A stretch of 64,000 nt of DNA from CAZSAT01 sp964604675 (GTDB taxonomy: Bacteria > Myxococcota_A > UBA796 > CAJQPC01). This document shows, piece by piece, positions 1 through 8,212 of this stretch (position 1 is the first letter of the stretch; every line of letters starts with the position of its first letter). The translations under genes and the position numbers were made by a program. Under the pieces are notes generated by a model. That model searched no databases. It was not told where the DNA came from and was given only the letters and a program-made list of their open reading frames with translations. Where the stretch lies: NCBI GenBank assembly GCA_964604675.1, contig CAZSAT010000013.1, positions 1-64,000 of the forward strand. The letters run 5' to 3'.

Positions 1-733
1 TCTTCGGGCTCACCGGACCCTCGTGGATGTGGATCGCGCCGGCGTTCTCGTGGTTTCGGCCGCCGTCCGCGTCCTGGGTGACCAGCTCGGGGGTGCCGTC
101 GCCATCGAGGTCGCAGTCGATCGCGGTCGGGAAGCCGTCGAACACCATCGCATCGGCGGTGGGGTCGTCGAGGGTGCCGTGCAGGCTGCCGGCGACCAGG
201 GCGCCGTCGCAGTCCTGATCGACCTCGTCGCCCCACACCTCGTCGGCCGCTGGGTGGATGGCCTTGTCGGTGTCGTCGCAGTCGTCGCTGTCCGGGTACG
301 CGCCGTCGGGTTGGTCGCAGGCGACCACCGTGTCCTCGCCGCCGAAGCCGTCGCCGTCCTGATCGACGAACCAGGTGGTGCCGTCCAGGGGCTCTTCGTC
401 GATCGCGTCGTCGCAGTCCTGGTCCACCGTGTCGCAGAGCTCGTCGGCGTCGGGGTTCACGGCCTTGTCGTTGTCGTCGCAGTCGGTGTGGTTGTCGACG
501 TAGCCCGAGGGTTGCTCGCAGGCCTCGATCGTGAAGGTCTCGCCGCCGAAGCTGTCGGCGTCGCTGTCGCCGTACCAGGTGACCGCCGCGCAGGCGGTGT
601 CGTCGGTGCTGGGCGAGGCGGAGTCGTCGGGTGGCGTCGCGCCGGTGTCGCAGGGTGTGCCGTTCTCGGCAGCCTGCACACACACGTCCGCGTCGGTGAT
701 CCAGGGGCATCCGAACAGGCTCAGGATCCACAT
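1..733 (-). CDS. MopE-repeat / FG-GAP lipoprotein, 3' end off the window
   Basis: Seen: the start ATG (731-733) follows a GGAGG Shine-Dalgarno by 4 nt. The protein opens MWILSLFGC, a very short lipoprotein signal with its lipobox Cys at residue 9, then an Asp/Thr-rich spacer. Two Asp-rich MopE repeats follow (pattern DCDDxDxxxxPxADE...DQDCD), then DLDGDGTPELVTQD, the first blade motif of an FG-GAP (integrin-alpha-like beta-propeller). The C-terminus lies beyond base 1. Family knowledge: such proteins are surface-exposed, calcium-binding and usually of unknown ligand. The residues after the lipobox (CPWITDADV) match those of the proteins at 14373-16040 (CAWITDGAV) and 7887-8192 (CAWISQKDV), so three paralogues lie in this window. 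Confidence 0.8.
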   Translation of the reverse strand, partial: MWILSLFGCPWITDADVCVQAAENGTPCDTGATPPDDSASPSTDDTACAAVTWYGDSDADSFGGETFTIEACEQPSGYVDNHTDCDDNDKAVNPDADELCDTVDQDCDDAIDEEPLDGTTWFVDQDGDGFGGEDTVVACDQPDGAYPDSDDCDDTDKAIHPAADEVWGDEVDQDCDGALVAGSLHGTLDDPTADAMVFDGFPTAIDCDLDGDGTPELVTQDADGGRNHENAGAIHIHEGPVSPK

Positions 734-771
734 GCGCCCTCCGGCTGCAGCCTAACCTGCAGCGCCTTGCT

Positions 772-3684
772 TCAGCTCCCACCGCCGAGGCCGCCCAGGC
801 CGTCGGGCGCTTCCTCCGCTTCGCCCGCTTCCTCGTCGTCCCCCTCGGGCTTCAGGCCATCGTACCAGTCGTCGTCGACGTCCTGCAGCGACTCCTCCTC
901 GCCGTCGAGGATGCCGTCGTCGTCGGTGTCGTCGTCGAGCGGGTCGGTGTCGGACACCCAGACCTCCCAGCCGTCTGGGAGGCCGTCGTCGTCGGTGTCG
1001 CTGTCGTCGGGCCAGGTCCAGGTCACGAACAGCTCCACGAAGTCGTCGAGGCCGTCACCGTCGGTGTCGAGCGCCGTCGGATCGAGGGTCACGGCGACGC
1101 CCTCCACCGTCAGGTCGTCGCTCAGCTCGAAGCCGTCGGGCAGCACGTCGCCGTCGGTGCTGCGGTCCCACGCATCGGTGCCTTCGAGGTCCTCCACCTG
1201 GTTCTGCAGCCCGTCCGCGTCGTCGTCGTCCGAGTCCGTGGTCGGAGTCGCGCAGTAGTACAGGTCCCCGTAGACCCCTGACAGGTTGGCGTAGTAGCCA
1301 CCGCGCCAGCTGACCGACAGCGGGATGAGGTTGTTGCCGATGGACAGGTCGAGCTTCACCCACTCCAGCCCCTCGTCGCAGCCGTCGGCGTAGCGCCCTG
1401 CGTCGCTGTCGTCGGAGAAGTCGGCCAGGAAGCCGTGCAGCACGAGGCCGCTGGGCACGGTCTCGTCGCTGTAGCCCGAGCCATCGGCGACGCACGTCAC
1501 GAAGTCGGCGGCTTCGCGGATCGTCGCCTGGACCTCCTCGTCCTCGAGGTCCCAGGGGCAGACCTCGACGGGGACGTCGGCGTAGCCGGAATAGGTGTTT
1601 CGCCAGCCGGTCGCCTCGAGCAGGCAGATCGCGTAGTCGTCGTCCATCCAGACGGGCAGGGCGGTGAAGCCGTCGGGGCAGCTGTCGCGCGGATCGTGGG
1701 TCCCGCAGGTGCTCTCGTGGGCGTCGTGGGCAGGACCGTCGATGGCGGCCAGGGACGCCAGGCACTCGGCGACGCCGTCGTCGTCGCCGTCGACGAAGTC
1801 CTCGTCGACCAGCCCATCCCCGTCGTCGTCCTCGCCGTTGCAGGCCTCCGGCTCGTGCCGGTCGTGCACGGACAGGCCGCACCACGCACCCTCGGGGAGC
1901 ACGCTCGGGTCGGTCCCGTCGGTGGTGTCGGCGAACTCGCACCAGCGCAGGTCTTCGTCGTCGATCGTGTAGGCGCGGCTCACCCACCCCGGCGGGCACA
2001 GCCGCTCGGTCGGGTCGTAGCCGTCCACCAGCACCGGGTCGTCGGGCTCGTCGTGGTTCATGCCGGCGATCGTGCCCACGGGCGGCGCCCAGGCTGCGGG
2101 CACGTGGGCGTCGAGGGTGGACGTGGACAGCCGGCCGGAGAAGCTCAGCGTGGCCGCGTGGGGCCTCATGTGGTCCATCGCGTAGGCGATGGCCGGGGGA
2201 TCGCTGCCCTCTTCGCCGAGGTTGTGCAGGGTCAAGAGCTGCGCCATCGCCGTGGCGGTGATGGACTCCATCACGGTGGTGAGGCTGTCGACCCCTGCCT
2301 CCACGTCCTCGTCGAGGTTGCAGCCGAAGCCGCCGGGGATGGCCAGCAGCGACGTCGGGTTGTACTCGGTCTCGGCGTACAGGTCGACGTACAGCGTGGG
2401 TCGCCCGGCTTGCTCACTCTCCACGTACAGTCGGCCGCCACCGTACATGCCTCCCGAGGAGTCGAACCAGAGGAAGTGGTCCACGTGGAGCCACGCCTTC
2501 AGCTCGAACCAGGGGTTCTGGAAGTCGTCCACCTCGAGCACGAAGCTGCCCTCGCCCTCGCCGTCGCACATGGCGTTTTCGCTGTCGGCGATGGGGTCGT
2601 CGCCCTCGAAGCCGCCCCAGCGGGTGTAGAGGGTCTTCGTCACGCTTCCGTAGGGCTCGGCGGCTTCCTTCGCGACGGCGAGCTGCTCGAGGCCGGTCGG
2701 GCCGTCCTGGTGCGTCATGAAGGCCGCGTTCCACAAGAGCCGTCGCAGCAAGCGGGTGGAGACGCTGACCCCCATGTCGCGCCCGGGCTCGATCAGGTTG
2801 CCTTCGAAGGCGGCCCAGGCCTCGTCGTGGAAGAGGTCGTAGTCGCCGGCTTCGGCCGCTGCTTCGTGGCAGTCGGGGAGCGAGGCCAGGTCGAAGCCGA
2901 TCATCAGGAAGGGCTCGCCATCGTCCACAGGGTCCGCGACGGTCTTGAAGTCCACGCCCTGCACGCCGTAGGTGAGCCGGTAGTCGACGCCGGCCACCAC
3001 GGAGCCGTCGAGCCCGTTCAGGTGGGTGCCCATGTCGTCGAGGCCGAAGGTGTCGGTGTCGTAGAGCGGGATCTCGGGGAGCTGGTCGAGCCAGCCGTCG
3101 ACCTTCATGTCCAGCTCGGGGAGCACCTTGCTCCACAGGTAGTCGTCCTGGAGCGGTCCCGCGTCGAAGGCGTCCCAGTCGAGGTCGCCGTCGAGGGCGA
3201 GGGAGATGAGCGAATCATCCTGCACGATCTCGAGATCCGCCGTGTACACCAACGGCCCACCGATGACCGCGTCCTCGCTGAGGTCGACGTCGGCCTCGAC
3301 GATCCAGCCCTCGGTGTCGAGCACGATCTCGATCTGCTGGTCGTCGAGCACGGTCACCACCACGTCGCGCACCCAGAAGTGGTAGTCCAGATCCTCGAAG
3401 GACACGTAGACGGGGCCGCTCTCGTCGTACATCGGCCAGGCCGTCGCGCCCTCGAACACCACCGCATCGAGCTCGACCAGCTCGTGCACCACGATGTCCT
3501 GCAGGGCGTGCTCGCTGAGCTGCACCACCGCTTGCTTGCCGTGGTTGGTCGCTGCGAGCTCGTCGCTGTAGGCGTCGGAGAGGATCTGGTCCTCCCAGCT
3601 GTCGAAGTCGGTCATCGTGTTCGGCAGCGCCGCAAGCACGGGCAGGCCGGCCAGGAGCACGTAGATCAGGACATGGCGGCGCAT
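772..3684 (-). CDS. large secreted Ca-binding protein with thrombospondin-3-like repeats
   Basis: A 970-aa exported protein. Residues 1-21 form a Sec signal peptide (MRRHVLIYVLLAGLPVLAALP). The body (about 25-620) is beta-rich, acidic and not recognised. An Asp-rich segment with DDDGDGLVDED sits mid-protein, and the C-terminal 150 residues hold at least four TSP3-type calcium motifs (DTDGDGLDD, DTDDDGLPDGWE, DTDDDGILDGEE, ending GLGGLGGGS). The ATG overlaps the upstream stop by one base (TGATG at 3682-3686), so it is translationally coupled as the last gene of the 7824-to-772 operon. Likely role (inference): a cell-surface or secreted structural or adhesive protein. No enzymatic motif was recognised. 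Confidence 0.85.
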   Translation of the reverse strand: MRRHVLIYVLLAGLPVLAALPNTMTDFDSWEDQILSDAYSDELAATNHGKQAVVQLSEHALQDIVVHELVELDAVVFEGATAWPMYDESGPVYVSFEDLDYHFWVRDVVVTVLDDQQIEIVLDTEGWIVEADVDLSEDAVIGGPLVYTADLEIVQDDSLISLALDGDLDWDAFDAGPLQDDYLWSKVLPELDMKVDGWLDQLPEIPLYDTDTFGLDDMGTHLNGLDGSVVAGVDYRLTYGVQGVDFKTVADPVDDGEPFLMIGFDLASLPDCHEAAAEAGDYDLFHDEAWAAFEGNLIEPGRDMGVSVSTRLLRRLLWNAAFMTHQDGPTGLEQLAVAKEAAEPYGSVTKTLYTRWGGFEGDDPIADSENAMCDGEGEGSFVLEVDDFQNPWFELKAWLHVDHFLWFDSSGGMYGGGRLYVESEQAGRPTLYVDLYAETEYNPTSLLAIPGGFGCNLDEDVEAGVDSLTTVMESITATAMAQLLTLHNLGEEGSDPPAIAYAMDHMRPHAATLSFSGRLSTSTLDAHVPAAWAPPVGTIAGMNHDEPDDPVLVDGYDPTERLCPPGWVSRAYTIDDEDLRWCEFADTTDGTDPSVLPEGAWCGLSVHDRHEPEACNGEDDDGDGLVDEDFVDGDDDGVAECLASLAAIDGPAHDAHESTCGTHDPRDSCPDGFTALPVWMDDDYAICLLEATGWRNTYSGYADVPVEVCPWDLEDEEVQATIREAADFVTCVADGSGYSDETVPSGLVLHGFLADFSDDSDAGRYADGCDEGLEWVKLDLSIGNNLIPLSVSWRGGYYANLSGVYGDLYYCATPTTDSDDDDADGLQNQVEDLEGTDAWDRSTDGDVLPDGFELSDDLTVEGVAVTLDPTALDTDGDGLDDFVELFVTWTWPDDSDTDDDGLPDGWEVWVSDTDPLDDDTDDDGILDGEEESLQDVDDDWYDGLKPEGDDEEAGEAEEAPDGLGGLGGGS

Positions 3685-5489
3685 CAGGACCTCCTGCGGG
3701 TGACCATGGCGAGCCCGAAGAGCCCTGTGATGAAGAGCCCGGAGCCCGCGGGCGCGCTGCTGCAGCCCCGCAGCTCGGCGCCTGTGGTCGTGCCGTCGCA
3801 GTCCGCGTCGAAGCCGTTGGCGGTCTCCGGCGCGTCCGGGAAGACCGTGGGGTCGTCGTCGTCGCAGTCACCGGAGCAGGTGGCGAAGCCGTCCGCGTCG
3901 TGGTCGCGCTCGTCCTCGAGCAGGTAGCCGCGGCAGGCGTTGTCGATCCCGTCACAGAGCTCGTCGGCGCCAGGGAACACGGCGGCGCTCCAGGGGTCGC
4001 AGTCGCCCTCCCAGGCGGTCCAGCCGTCGCCGTCGGGGTCCTCGCAGGCCATCGCGCCGTCCTGGTCGTCGTCCGCCTCCCAGGTGCTGACCTCGCCTAC
4101 GCAGCGGTTGTCGCGGCCGTCACACAGCTCGGGTGCGTCGGGGTAGGTGGTGGCATCCCAGGGATCGCAGTCGGCCAGCGCGCCGTCTCCATCCACGGTG
4201 GGCACGCCGTCGCCGTCGGTGTCCAGGCAGTCCACGTAGCCGTCGAAGTCCACGTCGCCTTCGTCGGGGGGGAGGTCGCCGCAGGTATTGGCGAGGCCGT
4301 CGCAGAGCTCGGGTGCGTCGGGGTAGGTGGTGGCGTCCCAGGGCGCGCAGTCAGCCAGCGCGCCGTCCTGGTCGACGGTGGGCACGCCGTCGCCGTCGGT
4401 GTCCAGGCAGTCCACGTAGCCGTCGAAGTCCACGTCGCCTTCGTCGGGGGGGAGGTCGCCGCAGGTATTGGCGAGGCCGTCGCAGAGCTCGGGTGCGTCG
4501 GGGTAGGTGGTGGCGTCCCAGGGCGCGCAGTCGGCCGTGTCGCCCTTGTCGTCGAGGGTCGGCACCCCGTCGCCGTCGGTGTCTTCACAGTCGAGCCAGC
4601 CGTCGAAGTCCACGTCGCCTTCGTCGGGGGGGAGGTCGCCGCACGCGTTGGCGAGTCCGTCGCAGAGCTCGGGTGCGTCGGGGTAGGTGGTGGCGTCCCA
4701 GGGCGCGCAGTCGGCCGTGTCGCCCTTGTCGTCGAGGGTCGGCACCCCGTCGCCGTCGGTGTCTTCACAGTCGAGCCAGCCGTCGAAGTCCACGTCGCCT
4801 TCGTCGGGGGGGAGGTCGCCGCAGGCGTTGGCGAGGCCGTCGCAGAGCTCCTCGGCCCCCTCGTAGGTCGACGGGTCGCTCTCGTCGCAGTCGCCCTCGT
4901 GGGCGGACTGGCCGTCTCCGTCGTGATCGATGCAGCTGGCGTCGGGGAACCACAGGTCGTCGAAGCCGATGCCGTCGCCGGCCTCCTCGGCGAAGAGGGT
5001 GATGGTGTCGGCCTCGGACGCGAGCTCCAGGCCCACGAACACGCCGCCGTCCACGTCGTTGCCGCCGGGCTCGAAGCTGAGCGTGTCGACCACCGCCCCG
5101 TCGCGCTCGGCGACCACGGTCGCGAGCTGGCCGTCGGTGGTGCCGAAGTCGATGAGCCAGAACGAGGCGAAGGCCACCGGGGTGTCGAAGGCGATCGAGA
5201 ACCAGGGCGCCTGGTCCGTTCCGTAGCCGCTCATCGAGGGCACGCGGACGCAGCGTGAGTCCCGGCAGGCGCTGGCGTCGACGTCGTCGTCGATCACGGC
5301 GCCGTAGGTGGACGTGGAGAGGTGCAACCCGTCGTCGACGTAGGCGTCGTCGGCGATGGCCCCCAGGGTCTGCTCCTCGAAGTCGTACACGGAGGTCCAG
5401 TCGCAGGGCAGGCTGCTCTCGAGCGCGACGAAGTCGGCCTGGTCGCTGTGGAAGGTGCCGGCGACGGCGAGGTGGAAGAAGGCGATCAC
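3684..5489 (-). CDS. MopE-repeat surface protein with MYXO-CTERM-like tail
   Basis: A 601-aa protein. I place the start at GTG 5487-5489, which overlaps the upstream TGA (GTGA). The open frame runs further 5' only as a shadow of the upstream gene. The N-terminus is hydrophobic (VIAFFHLAVAG), a weak signal peptide. About residues 25-180 form a beta-rich choice-of-anchor-like domain (APWFSIAFDTPVAFASFW). Next come MopE repeats, including four almost identical 60-residue units (CDGLAN[AT]CGDLPPDEGD core) encoded by 180-bp tandem DNA repeats at 4141-4860. The C-terminus reads GCSSAPAGSGLFITGLFGL then RRRS, a MYXO-CTERM/GlyGly-CTERM-like sorting signal: Cys-Ser, a hydrophobic span and a basic end. 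Inference: processed and anchored at the cell surface. Third gene of its operon. Confidence 0.85.
   Translation of the reverse strand: MIAFFHLAVAGTFHSDQADFVALESSLPCDWTSVYDFEEQTLGAIADDAYVDDGLHLSTSTYGAVIDDDVDASACRDSRCVRVPSMSGYGTDQAPWFSIAFDTPVAFASFWLIDFGTTDGQLATVVAERDGAVVDTLSFEPGGNDVDGGVFVGLELASEADTITLFAEEAGDGIGFDDLWFPDASCIDHDGDGQSAHEGDCDESDPSTYEGAEELCDGLANACGDLPPDEGDVDFDGWLDCEDTDGDGVPTLDDKGDTADCAPWDATTYPDAPELCDGLANACGDLPPDEGDVDFDGWLDCEDTDGDGVPTLDDKGDTADCAPWDATTYPDAPELCDGLANTCGDLPPDEGDVDFDGYVDCLDTDGDGVPTVDQDGALADCAPWDATTYPDAPELCDGLANTCGDLPPDEGDVDFDGYVDCLDTDGDGVPTVDGDGALADCDPWDATTYPDAPELCDGRDNRCVGEVSTWEADDDQDGAMACEDPDGDGWTAWEGDCDPWSAAVFPGADELCDGIDNACRGYLLEDERDHDADGFATCSGDCDDDDPTVFPDAPETANGFDADCDGTTTGAELRGCSSAPAGSGLFITGLFGLAMVTRRRS
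4141..4860. repeat. four 180-bp tandem direct repeats inside a MopE gene
   Basis: Units 4141-4320, 4321-4500, 4501-4680 and 4681-4860. 4201-4320 is identical to 4381-4500, and 4501-4620 is identical to 4681-4800, so the units form two near-identical pairs. Each unit encodes one 60-aa MopE-type repeat in frame, so copy-number change would keep the reading frame. Confidence 0.95.
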
Positions 5490-7408
5490 GGGGTCTCCAG
5501 GTCGACGGGGGGCGTGAGCGGGGAGAGGAAGCGAGGACGCAGGACCATCTCGACGCCGGGCCGTGCGCCGGGCACCGCGACCGTCGCCACGACCTCCATG
5601 TCGAGGGCCAGGCGGCCGCGTTGCAGAGCGCCGCCCGCGGCGAGGCGAGGGCCAGCGGCGAGGGTCGGCTCGACGAAGCCGCCCACGGCGGCGTAGGGGG
5701 TCCAGCCGCGGAGCTCCCAGGGGGCCACGCGGACCGCGAGGTCCACGCGGGTCAGCCGGTCCGTGCTCGTCCAGCGGTCGCGGTACAGCGCGGTGCTGGC
5801 GAGCTCGGCCACCCACTGCCCGTCGACGCTGAGCATGCTCGCCCACCCGCGGAGATCGGGAGCGACGTGGACCGCCACACCCACGGTGCCGAGGGTGGTG
5901 CCGTGGGCCAGCCGCGCTCCGGCGACGGTGCCCACGTCCACGTGGCGCGGACCGACCTCGGTCCACCCCGTGCCGATGGCGTAGGTGGGGCCGTGGTCGT
6001 GGGACACGGCCCAGGTGGGCCGGCGGGAGTCGAGGTCGGCGGCGCCGGGGGGCAGATCCTGGGCGGTGAGCCTGTTCTCGGCGAGGGTGATCCAGCTGTG
6101 GCTGTCGGCCGGCAGCTCCACCGTCAGCACCTCGAGCCCCCCCTCCCTGGCGAGCTCGAAGCGGTGGACGCCGGGGTGCAGACGCACCGTCGCGAGCCCC
6201 ACCGAGAGCACCTCGACGCCGTCGACCCTCCACCGGGACTCCGGGAGGGGCTGCAGGACCGCCTCGGCCAGGGGTCGGGTGGCTTCCCGGTGCAGGACAC
6301 GGGCCCAGGCGTGGAGCAGGTCGGGCTGCGTGAGCCATGGCTCCATCACCGCGTGGCACGCTCCGGCTCGCGCGGCGGCGGCGGTCGAGAGCGCCTCGTC
6401 GGCCGCCTGTCCAGCCACGGTGCGGGCGACGCCGCCGTGCACCCACAGGCGGCACCAGTCGTCGGTCGGCACCGCCACGTCCAGCCGGTCCACGGCCAAC
6501 GAGAGGGCGGCGTAGCGCCCGGCCAGGCCGGCGGCGCGGTCGGCGGCGGGAAAGCTCCCGCGCACGTCCTCGAGCTCCGGGGTGAGCGCGGCGAGCTGTT
6601 CTCCGAGCGCCGAGACCTCCCCGCTCAGGCGCTGTTCGTCCTCCTGCAGGGTCTGCAGATCCGCCTGGAGGATCTCCTGGTCGCGGTTCAGCTCGTCGAG
6701 GCGCGCCCAGGCGAAGTCGGCCCGGGCCTGGCTGGCCAGGCGGCTGGTCATCCGGGCCGTGTCGAAGTCGGACTGGGCCGACAGCAGCGCGCTGATGGCA
6801 TCGCGCGCCGCCACCTCGTCGTCGTCCAGGGTGTCGGACGCCTCGAGGAGGGCGTCGGTGGAGGTGCCCAGGGCCAGCGCGGCCTCGGAGCGGCCCTCGT
6901 CGGCGGCGGTCCAGTCGACCTGCTCCCAGGCCTTCGTCCATCCGGCGGCGGCTCGTCGGACCGTCCGGGGCTGGCCGGGCTCCGCGAGGACCGAAGCGAG
7001 CGCTGCGGCCGCCTCGTCGACCGCAGCCGCCATCGGCTCGACCGCGGCAGCAGCGGCGCGTTCCTCCGCAACCAGCTCCTCCGCGCGTGCGGTGAGGGCC
7101 TCGAGGGTCTGCTCCAGCTCCGGCTCCGAAGCGAGGCGCTCCAAGCGCTCGCTGCGGGTGGCGTCCAGCCGGCTGGTGGCGGCCGTTCGACGGGCGCGGA
7201 GTCGAGCCTGCTCGTCCAGGAGCACCTCCATCGCGGCGGCATCGCGCCCCGCGTGCCACGCCGACCAGTCTTCGACCAGCTGGTAGAGCTCGGCCTCGGA
7301 CGCTCGCAGCTCGGCGAACCAGCTCGACGGCGTGGTCTCCCAGCGCTCGAGCGCGGTGTCGACGGGGGTGGCACCGTGCGCCAGGCCCGCCAGCCAGATC
7401 GCGCTCAC
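5486..7408 (-). CDS. exported helical-PEGA-beta-barrel-like protein
   Basis: A 640-aa protein with GTG start at 7406-7408, overlapping the upstream TGA (GTGA). An earlier in-frame ATG would only translate the upstream gene out of frame. Residues 1-13 (VSAIWLAGLAHGA) form a short signal. Residues about 20-330 are Ala/Glu/Arg-rich and strongly helical, with coiled-coil stretches. A PEGA-like segment follows (RWRVDGVEVLSVGLATVRLHPGVHRFEL), and the last roughly 170 residues alternate polar and hydrophobic positions as in outer-membrane beta-strands. The same order of parts occurs at residues 668-1249 of the 8213-11962 protein, which I take to be a paralogue. Inference: an outer-membrane-associated assembly or anchoring protein for the MopE proteins of its operon. 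Function unknown. Confidence 0.8.
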   Translation of the reverse strand: MSAIWLAGLAHGATPVDTALERWETTPSSWFAELRASEAELYQLVEDWSAWHAGRDAAAMEVLLDEQARLRARRTAATSRLDATRSERLERLASEPELEQTLEALTARAEELVAEERAAAAAVEPMAAAVDEAAAALASVLAEPGQPRTVRRAAAGWTKAWEQVDWTAADEGRSEAALALGTSTDALLEASDTLDDDEVAARDAISALLSAQSDFDTARMTSRLASQARADFAWARLDELNRDQEILQADLQTLQEDEQRLSGEVSALGEQLAALTPELEDVRGSFPAADRAAGLAGRYAALSLAVDRLDVAVPTDDWCRLWVHGGVARTVAGQAADEALSTAAAARAGACHAVMEPWLTQPDLLHAWARVLHREATRPLAEAVLQPLPESRWRVDGVEVLSVGLATVRLHPGVHRFELAREGGLEVLTVELPADSHSWITLAENRLTAQDLPPGAADLDSRRPTWAVSHDHGPTYAIGTGWTEVGPRHVDVGTVAGARLAHGTTLGTVGVAVHVAPDLRGWASMLSVDGQWVAELASTALYRDRWTSTDRLTRVDLAVRVAPWELRGWTPYAAVGGFVEPTLAAGPRLAAGGALQRGRLALDMEVVATVAVPGARPGVEMVLRPRFLSPLTPPVDLETP

Positions 7409-7824
7409 GCCGGACCCTCGTCGGTGAGGCAGGCACCGGTCTCGTAGTCGCACCTGTAGCCCTGCTGGCAGTCGTCGTTCACGGTGCAGCGGTCGGCGCA
7501 CTCCCCCCGCGCGGTGTCGCAGGTGAGACCGTCGCTGCAGTCCGTGTCGTCCAGGCAGCCGTCCCATGGGAGGCACTCGCCGGAGTCGAGGTGGCAGGTT
7601 GCCCCCGCCTGGCACTCGCTGTCCACCTCGCAGCGCGTGAGGCACACGTTGAGGTCGTCGTCGCAGGTGAGCAGGCCGTCGCACGTGGTGTCGTCGCACG
7701 GGACCTCACACACCCCGGTGTTGAGGTTGCAGGTCTCCCCGACGAGGCAGGAGGCGTCGGCCTCGCAGCGGGGCTCCTCGCAACCGAGGAAGGCCAGGGG
7801 AAGCAGCCAGAAGAGGGCGCGCAT
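7405..7824 (-). CDS. small Cys-rich lipoprotein
   Basis: A 139-aa protein. The ATG (7822-7824) has a GGAG Shine-Dalgarno 6 nt upstream. The signal MRALFWLLPLAFLGC ends in a lipobox at Cys15. The mature part holds about six short Cys-rich modules of roughly 20 residues (CxxxxxCxxGxxCxxxxGxC, for example CEVDSECQAGATCHLDSGEC), resembling EGF- or Dickkopf-like disulphide modules common in myxobacterial lipoproteins. It is the first gene of the operon running down to 772, and its stop overlaps the next start (GTGA). Probably a disulphide-stabilised surface lipoprotein; partner unknown. Confidence 0.85.
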   Translation of the reverse strand: MRALFWLLPLAFLGCEEPRCEADASCLVGETCNLNTGVCEVPCDDTTCDGLLTCDDDLNVCLTRCEVDSECQAGATCHLDSGECLPWDGCLDDTDCSDGLTCDTARGECADRCTVNDDCQQGYRCDYETGACLTDEGPA

Positions 7825-7886
7825 GGGTTCTCCGGGTTTCGGAGGTCCATGGCGTCAGCAGGCTCGGCTGAGACGCAGTTGTCGTA

Positions 7887-8192
7887 TCAGTCGCCCGTGG
7901 GCACCAGCGCGATCGTCTCGTCGTTCACGCCGATCAGGAGGTCGGGCAGGCCGTCGCCGTCCGCGTCGGTCTCCTCAGAGCCCTTTGATGTGTCATCTGG
8001 CTGCGCCGTGTCGTCCGCCTCAGCGGGTGCGGTGTCGTCGGCACCGCTGGCGGGCGCCGTGTCGTCGGCGTTCGGGGAGGAGGTGCCGTCGCTACCCTCG
8101 CCTCCGGTGTCGCAGCTCGCGCCGCCCAGCTCGACCTGCCGGTCGCAGACGTCCTTCTGGCTGATCCAGGCGCAGGCGAGCAGAGACAACAT
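7887..8192 (-). CDS. 101-aa lipoprotein, short version of the FG-GAP family
   Basis: The ATG (8190-8192) lies 6-7 nt after GGGAG. The signal MLSLLAC carries the lipobox Cys, and the mature N-terminus CAWISQKDVCDRQ matches the FG-GAP lipoprotein at 14373-16040 (CAWITDGAVTDRQ). A Thr/Asp/Ala-rich linker with three copies of DDTAPA-like sequence leads to DADGDGLPDLLIGVNDE, one FG-GAP-type calcium loop, and then the protein stops. Full-length relatives continue for hundreds of residues, so this is either a decayed paralogue or a genuine mini-lipoprotein. The intact start, Shine-Dalgarno and linker favour expression; the abrupt end favours truncation. Confidence 0.7.
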   Translation of the reverse strand: MLSLLACAWISQKDVCDRQVELGGASCDTGGEGSDGTSSPNADDTAPASGADDTAPAEADDTAQPDDTSKGSEETDADGDGLPDLLIGVNDETIALVPTGD

Positions 8193-8212
8193 GGCGCACT
8201 CCCGACGGTCTC

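Noticed and set aside
4141..4860. Regular 180-bp repeats suggestive of a CRISPR or satellite array.
   Set aside because: The repeats are directly adjacent, in frame and encode MopE modules; there are no spacers.
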